Below the pieces are notes generated by a model. That model was given only the letters and a program-made list of their open reading frames with translations. It searched no databases and had not been told where the DNA came from. Made by a program: the position numbers and the translations under genes. DNA of 64,000 bases from contig CAMBEQ010000006.1 of NCBI GenBank assembly GCA_945865545.1, forward strand, positions 19,007-83,006. The letters run 5' to 3'. Position 1 is the first letter of the stretch; every line of letters starts with the position of its first letter. Origin of the DNA: Sediminibacterium ginsengisoli (GTDB lineage Bacteria; Bacteroidota; Bacteroidia; Chitinophagales; Chitinophagaceae). Positions 60,934-64,000 of this stretch are shown here, piece by piece.

Positions 60934-60969
60934 AATTGCGATGATGCCAAATAATATGGGGAAGGTCAT
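60886..60969 (-). CDS. Candidate 27-residue single-span membrane microprotein
   Basis: The minus strand encodes MTFPILFGIIAILIIMW followed by the basic tail RRHHRSKNND. This is one hydrophobic helix with a positively charged cytoplasmic end, a plausible small membrane protein. No promoter or homologue is evident to me, and the frame overlaps the possible plus-strand remnant. Its amino-acid pattern is better than random but the support is weak. Confidence 0.3.
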   Translation of the reverse strand: MTFPILFGIIAILIIMWRRHHRSKNND

Positions 60970-61026
60970 AATAGAAATTTAATACCACAATCTACGAAAA
61001 TTGATAGCTTTATTCTAATATAGCCT

Positions 61027-61926
61027 ATGAAATTCAACCTAATTAAGATAGCCGTTATAATGCTTGGGGCAATAACTAGTTGTACAATTATTCAACCAAC
61101 AAGGATAAAAAAAAATAAAATGGATTATCAAGCGCATCGTGGAGGCAGAGGCTTAATGCCAGAAAATACCATTGCTGCTATGTTATCAGTGATGGACAAT
61201 GAAAAAGTAACTACGCTTGAAATGGACTTAGCCATTACTAAGGATAAGCAAGTGGTGGTTTCACATGATCCTATTTTAAATCCTTTAATTACCACCAAGC
61301 AGGATGGCAGCTATATTATGGCAGAGGAAGTAAATAAAAACATTATTTATCAAATGGATTATGCCAGGCTAGAAAAGTACGATGTGGGTTTGAAAACACA
61401 TCCTGGTTTTACAATCCAAAAAAAATTAGCCGCTTCCATACCAAGGCTCGATCATTTAATAGACAGTGTGGAAATAAAGTCAAAGGCTACTAGCAGAAAA
61501 ATGAATTATAATGTGGAGATAAAATCCATGGAGGGTAAAGATGGGATAGAACATCCAGGTCCTGAAGAGTTTGTGGATTTAGTGGTGAGCGTTTTACAAA
61601 AGAAAAATATACTTAACCGAACCAGTATTCAAAGCTTTGATCTAAGGCCTCTTCGTGTTTTGCATGAAAAATATCCCAATATAAAAACCGCTTATTTAGT
61701 ATTTGGTGCAGCATGTGCTGATGCTGAAAAGCAAATAGCTTTACTTGGTTTTATGCCAACTATTTATAGTCCGGAATATAAATATGTAAACAAGGCTATG
61801 ATTGATTACTGCCATCAAAAAAATATTCAGGTCATTCCATGGACGGTGAATACCAAAGAAGAAATTAATTCTTTGATACAATTAAATGTGGATGGATTAA
61901 TTACAGACTATCCTAATTTGTATTAA
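61027..61926 (+). CDS. Glycerophosphodiester phosphodiesterase family lipoprotein
   Basis: The 299-residue protein has a lipoprotein signal (LGAITSC, Cys at about residue 19) followed by a GDPD TIM barrel. Catalytic residues are visible in AHRGGRGLMPENT (His, Arg, Glu), LEMDLAITKD (Glu, Asp) and VSHDP (His). NVEIKSM and VIPWTVNTKEEINSLIQLNVDGLITDYP close the barrel. It hydrolyses glycerophosphodiesters to glycerol-3-phosphate and an alcohol, probably in the periplasm. It appears monocistronic and converges with the amidohydrolase gene. Confidence 0.94.
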   Translation: MKFNLIKIAVIMLGAITSCTIIQPTRIKKNKMDYQAHRGGRGLMPENTIAAMLSVMDNEKVTTLEMDLAITKDKQVVVSHDPILNPLITTKQDGSYIMAEEVNKNIIYQMDYARLEKYDVGLKTHPGFTIQKKLAASIPRLDHLIDSVEIKSKATSRKMNYNVEIKSMEGKDGIEHPGPEEFVDLVVSVLQKKNILNRTSIQSFDLRPLRVLHEKYPNIKTAYLVFGAACADAEKQIALLGFMPTIYSPEYKYVNKAMIDYCHQKNIQVIPWTVNTKEEINSLIQLNVDGLITDYPNLY

Positions 61927-61948
61927 TATTATTTTAATCTTTTATTCT

Positions 61949-63118
61949 TTATGTCAATCGTTTAGCGCTGCTAAATTTTGAAAGAAGGCCATTCGTATCA
62001 GCCTGTTTAATTAAAACTACGCCTGGTTTTTTTCCTTTTTCAAAACTACCTAATACTTTGTCCATTTGCAATGCGCGGGCTCCATTGAGCGTAGCCCAGC
62101 CAAGTATTTCAGCCAGTGGAATAGAGGGCTGGTGTTGTTGAATGGTTTTAATTTCATCTAAAATATTTAAACTCCAGTTGCTTGCGTAGCTATCGGTCCC
62201 AATCACCATGTTGGCACCATTAGAACGTAATAATTCAATAGGCGGCATCGTTTGCTCTATGTATTGATTGGCATTGGGACATAAGCACCAAAAAGTATTG
62301 GGCATTTCTTTTTGAACAGCTTTAATATCGGCAGCACTGGTAAAACTATTATGCACTAAAATACTTCTTGCTGCTTTTTTAAAATAAGGTAGTACCGATT
62401 GTAAACTACTTAGTCCTGTGGCTTCAAAAAAATCTAGCGATACTTTTGTTCTTTTGTACATGCCTAAAAAACTTCCTGTCTTTTTTTCAAAGAATTCATT
62501 TTCATCCATCGTTTCTTGGTTGTGCATGGTAATTGTATGCGTACCAAAATGATTGGATAATAATTTCCATAAATTAAAACTCACTGAATAAGGGGCATGT
62601 GGTACTAAAGAAGCGCGAATACAATTTTGTTCAAAAGCTTCCTGTATTTTTAATCCCGCATTTATTTTATCACTAGAGCGCGTTGGATCTAAATCGTATA
62701 ATTCAACAAAACTATAATAAGCAAGCTTGTGTTTTTGTTTTTGTGAAAGGGTGTCCAGGGTATTACAAATATCTCCCACCGCTACCATACCATTATTATA
62801 CATTTCATTTTCTGCCGCAATGATGGCTTCTTGAATGATGGCATCTTCTACTTTTCGCAAACCCACAATTTGTTTTACAAATTCTTGCAACCCAGTATGT
62901 GCAGGAATGATTCCTTTCATGTGAGATAATTCCAAATGACAATGTGCATTAATGAGTCCTGGTGTAAGTATGCCTTCAAAACTTTGAATATCTTCCCCAG
63001 CTTCTTCAATCCCTACCATGGCTTCAATGGTCCCATCTTTTTGGGTGATTAAAACTAACTGGTCCTCTAAAAGCTCAGTTCCGGTAAAAATTTGAGTCGC
63101 TTGAAATTTCTGATACAT
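61949..63118 (-). CDS. Amidohydrolase family protein (TRZ/ATZ-like deaminase)
   Basis: The 389-residue metal-dependent hydrolase is of the amidohydrolase superfamily, in the cytosine-deaminase/chlorohydrolase branch. The metal ligands are INAHCHLELSHMKG (HxH), MHNQETMDENEFF (His), LVHNSFTSA (His) and VIGTDSYASNWSL (Asp). Members deaminate nucleosides or related heterocycles, for example in the futalosine pathway. The substrate is not determined here, and no futalosine-pathway partner is in the window. The gene stands alone on the minus strand. Confidence 0.88.
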   Translation of the reverse strand: MYQKFQATQIFTGTELLEDQLVLITQKDGTIEAMVGIEEAGEDIQSFEGILTPGLINAHCHLELSHMKGIIPAHTGLQEFVKQIVGLRKVEDAIIQEAIIAAENEMYNNGMVAVGDICNTLDTLSQKQKHKLAYYSFVELYDLDPTRSSDKINAGLKIQEAFEQNCIRASLVPHAPYSVSFNLWKLLSNHFGTHTITMHNQETMDENEFFEKKTGSFLGMYKRTKVSLDFFEATGLSSLQSVLPYFKKAARSILVHNSFTSAADIKAVQKEMPNTFWCLCPNANQYIEQTMPPIELLRSNGANMVIGTDSYASNWSLNILDEIKTIQQHQPSIPLAEILGWATLNGARALQMDKVLGSFEKGKKPGVVLIKQADTNGLLSKFSSAKRLT

Positions 63119-63201
63119 AAAGTCCTTAAAAATAAATCAGATTCTTTGATTTAGAGTATTAAACTTTTACTTAACTTCAAAGTCAAATAGAAAAAATATT
63201 T

Positions 63202-63549
63202 ATGAAAAAATATCTACTTATTCTTTCTCTATCCTTGATGGTATTTGCATGTAGCAAGTCAAATGAAGTTATTTCAGATGAAATTGCCTTGAATGATGCC
63301 ATAGTTATGACCGAGACAATAACTCCCCTTACCGAAACCAGTTTAAGTCAAACAGCCTCTGCGACTATGACCATGGAAGCCAAAACAGCTGGTCCCAAAA
63401 TGACTAAGGAAGAAATCAAATCTTTTATTAAAGGATGGCTTGACTTGTCAAAAGAAGAAAAGAAGGCTAAGTTTAATACATTATCTAAGCAAGAGAAAAA
63501 AACGCTTTTCATTTTTCATAAAATTCATAAGAAGCAAAAAGGGGGGTAA
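63202..63549 (+). CDS. Small hypothetical lipoprotein
   Basis: The 115-residue protein has a clear lipoprotein signal (LMVFACSKS, Cys at about residue 17). It has a Thr/Ala-rich middle, and a charged helical C terminus (KMTKEEIKSFIKGWLDLSKE onward) dominated by Lys and Glu. I do not recognise a family. It is followed by a good terminator at 63597, which supports it being a transcribed gene. Confidence 0.72.
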   Translation: MKKYLLILSLSLMVFACSKSNEVISDEIALNDAIVMTETITPLTETSLSQTASATMTMEAKTAGPKMTKEEIKSFIKGWLDLSKEEKKAKFNTLSKQEKKTLFIFHKIHKKQKGG

Positions 63550-63596
63550 TTCAGTCCTATTATTTAAGCAATGGTTCAAATACATGGTTTAAACAG

Positions 63597-63630
63597 AAAA
63601 AAGAGTGTCATTTACGTGGCGCTCTTTTTT
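63597..63630 (+). terminator. Terminator after the small lipoprotein gene
   Basis: AAAAAAGAG (63597-63605) pairs with CTCTTTTTT (63622-63630), with further pairs inside the stem. Confidence 0.85.
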
Positions 63631-63751
63631 ATTTAAAAACGCAACTAATTGATTTTCAGCACCTATTTAGTATCATTAATATTATGATACAAAATTATTA
63701 TTGATAATCAGCTAGTTATAAAGATACGATTTAAAAACAATCTCCAAAATA

Positions 63752-63783
63752 TTGGGAAAACCCGAATTCCCCTCGTACCTTCG
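63752..63783 (+). promoter_or_regulatory. Promoter of rplM
   Basis: TTGG at 63752-63755 and TACCTTCG at 63776-63783 are spaced as expected for Bacteroidota -33 and -7 elements (20 nt between them). This is the most complete promoter in the window and leaves a leader of about 65 nt before rplM. Confidence 0.6.
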
Positions 63784-63840
63784 CCCTCCCTTATAAAAGA
63801 GGGATATTTTATGGCTGACGGGATAGCGCAGCCTCATTAA
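63784..63840 (+). promoter_or_regulatory. Structured leader of rplM with a 9-codon ORF
   Basis: Two hairpins follow the promoter: CCCTC/GAGGG (63784-63803) and GGCTG/CAGCC (63813-63833). The second lies within a short frame, 63811-63840, encoding MADGIAQPH and ending 11 nt before the rplM ATG. Ribosomal-protein leader RNAs upstream of L13 genes have been proposed in Bacteroidia, so autoregulation by L13 is plausible. Confidence 0.45.
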
Positions 63841-63851
63841 AACAAAAGACT

Positions 63852-64000
63852 ATGAGTAAACTACATTTCACCACGAAGCACGCCAACGCGGCTACCGTTA
63901 AACATGGCTGGTACATTGTTGATGGTACTAATCAAACCGTAGGACGTATCGCTTCAAAAATCGCAGCAGTTCTACGTGGTAAGAACAAGGCTTATTACAC
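63852..64000 (+). CDS. rplM: 50S ribosomal protein L13 (3' end missing)
   Basis: The first 49 codons of L13 are visible before the window ends. The protein opens MSKLHFTTKHANAATV and continues KHGWYIVDGTNQTVGRIASKIAAVLRG. The last block (WYIVD, then GRIASKIA and LRGKNK) is the conserved L13 N-terminal domain. L13 is an early-assembly protein of the large subunit and is usually followed by rpsI. The richer GC content of this segment fits a highly expressed gene. Confidence 0.96.
   Translation, partial: MSKLHFTTKHANAATVKHGWYIVDGTNQTVGRIASKIAAVLRGKNKAYY

Larger units (their letters stand above)
63550..63851. other. 302-bp gap before rplM: terminator, palindrome and rplM leader
   Basis: No long gene fits here. 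It contains the terminator at 63597-63630, a palindrome GTATCAT-N7-ATGATAC at 63670-63690, the rplM promoter at 63776-63783 and a structured rplM leader with a 9-codon ORF. The part between 63691 and 63751 is AT-rich with nothing I can interpret. Confidence 0.6.

Overview
The window is a 64 kb stretch of a low-GC chromosome from a Gram-negative member of the Bacteroidota, most likely Chitinophagales/Chitinophagaceae-like. Three kinds of evidence point this way. First, there are lineage-typical families: a DUF4290 protein beside murA, a DUF5690 transporter-like protein, bacterial GH3-type acyl-adenylases, a TlpA/DUF5106-type thioredoxin, and MurA with an Asp in place of the active-site Cys. Second, outer-membrane and LPS genes are present (kdsB, kdnB-like, lpxD, lptB, OmpA lipoprotein). 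Third, promoters look like the Bacteroidota -7 element TAnnTTTG, and Shine-Dalgarno sequences are largely absent. The content is mostly chromosomal housekeeping. I see no rRNA or tRNA gene, prophage, transposase or CRISPR array.

Layout. 1-1.75 kb: end of a Gfo/Idh/MocA oxidoreductase plus a secreted DUF1080 protein. 1.97-9.9 kb: recA, an acyltransferase, mgsA, a secreted M28 peptidase, uvrB, and the pnuC-nadR pair for NAD salvage. 9.9-17.7 kb: mtgA, a LysE exporter, a first GH3 protein, inositol-phosphatase-like, thiL, nagA with a nitrilase, recX. 17.9-25.6 kb: dnaN, a sterol-desaturase-like protein, kdsB, sugar porter, GH32, kdnB-like, a hairpin array, nifU. 25.7-33.8 kb: uvrD/pcrA, OmpA lipoprotein, acyltransferase, mnmH, a glycosyltransferase, DUF5690, msrB. 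33.9-40.5 kb: adk, fabG, a small membrane protein, a second GH3 protein, lptB, metF, a thioredoxin-like protein. 40.6-48.4 kb: rlmD, an active/inactive rhomboid pair, an EEP-family hydrolase, cysS, MerC, SCO, an SDR. 48.5-55.1 kb: lpxD, a 392-bp AT-rich gap with a DnaA-box match, an RluB/E-type pseudouridine synthase, lysS, a second hairpin array, an M20 hydrolase, an SDR, gmk. 55.2-64 kb: S10 peptidase, murA, DUF4290, pheS, recO, a GDPD lipoprotein, an amidohydrolase, a small lipoprotein, and the start of rplM behind a structured leader.

The least explained structure is a modular repeat found at two convergent-gene junctions, 24.74-25.01 kb and 52.01-52.19 kb. Each module has a TAAC start, a small hairpin with a TTTAT loop, the conserved tail TTGAA(A/T)AAATCATAAGAG, and then a large near-perfect palindrome whose sequence differs from copy to copy. 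The small-hairpin stems differ completely between the two loci but keep the same fold, which suggests a structured RNA or ssDNA element family.

A second recurring pattern is a -7 box ending exactly 4 nt (once 5 nt) before the start codon in five genes, which predicts leaderless transcripts and resolves several start sites. Many start codons given here are shorter than the longest open frame; the reason is stated in each entry.
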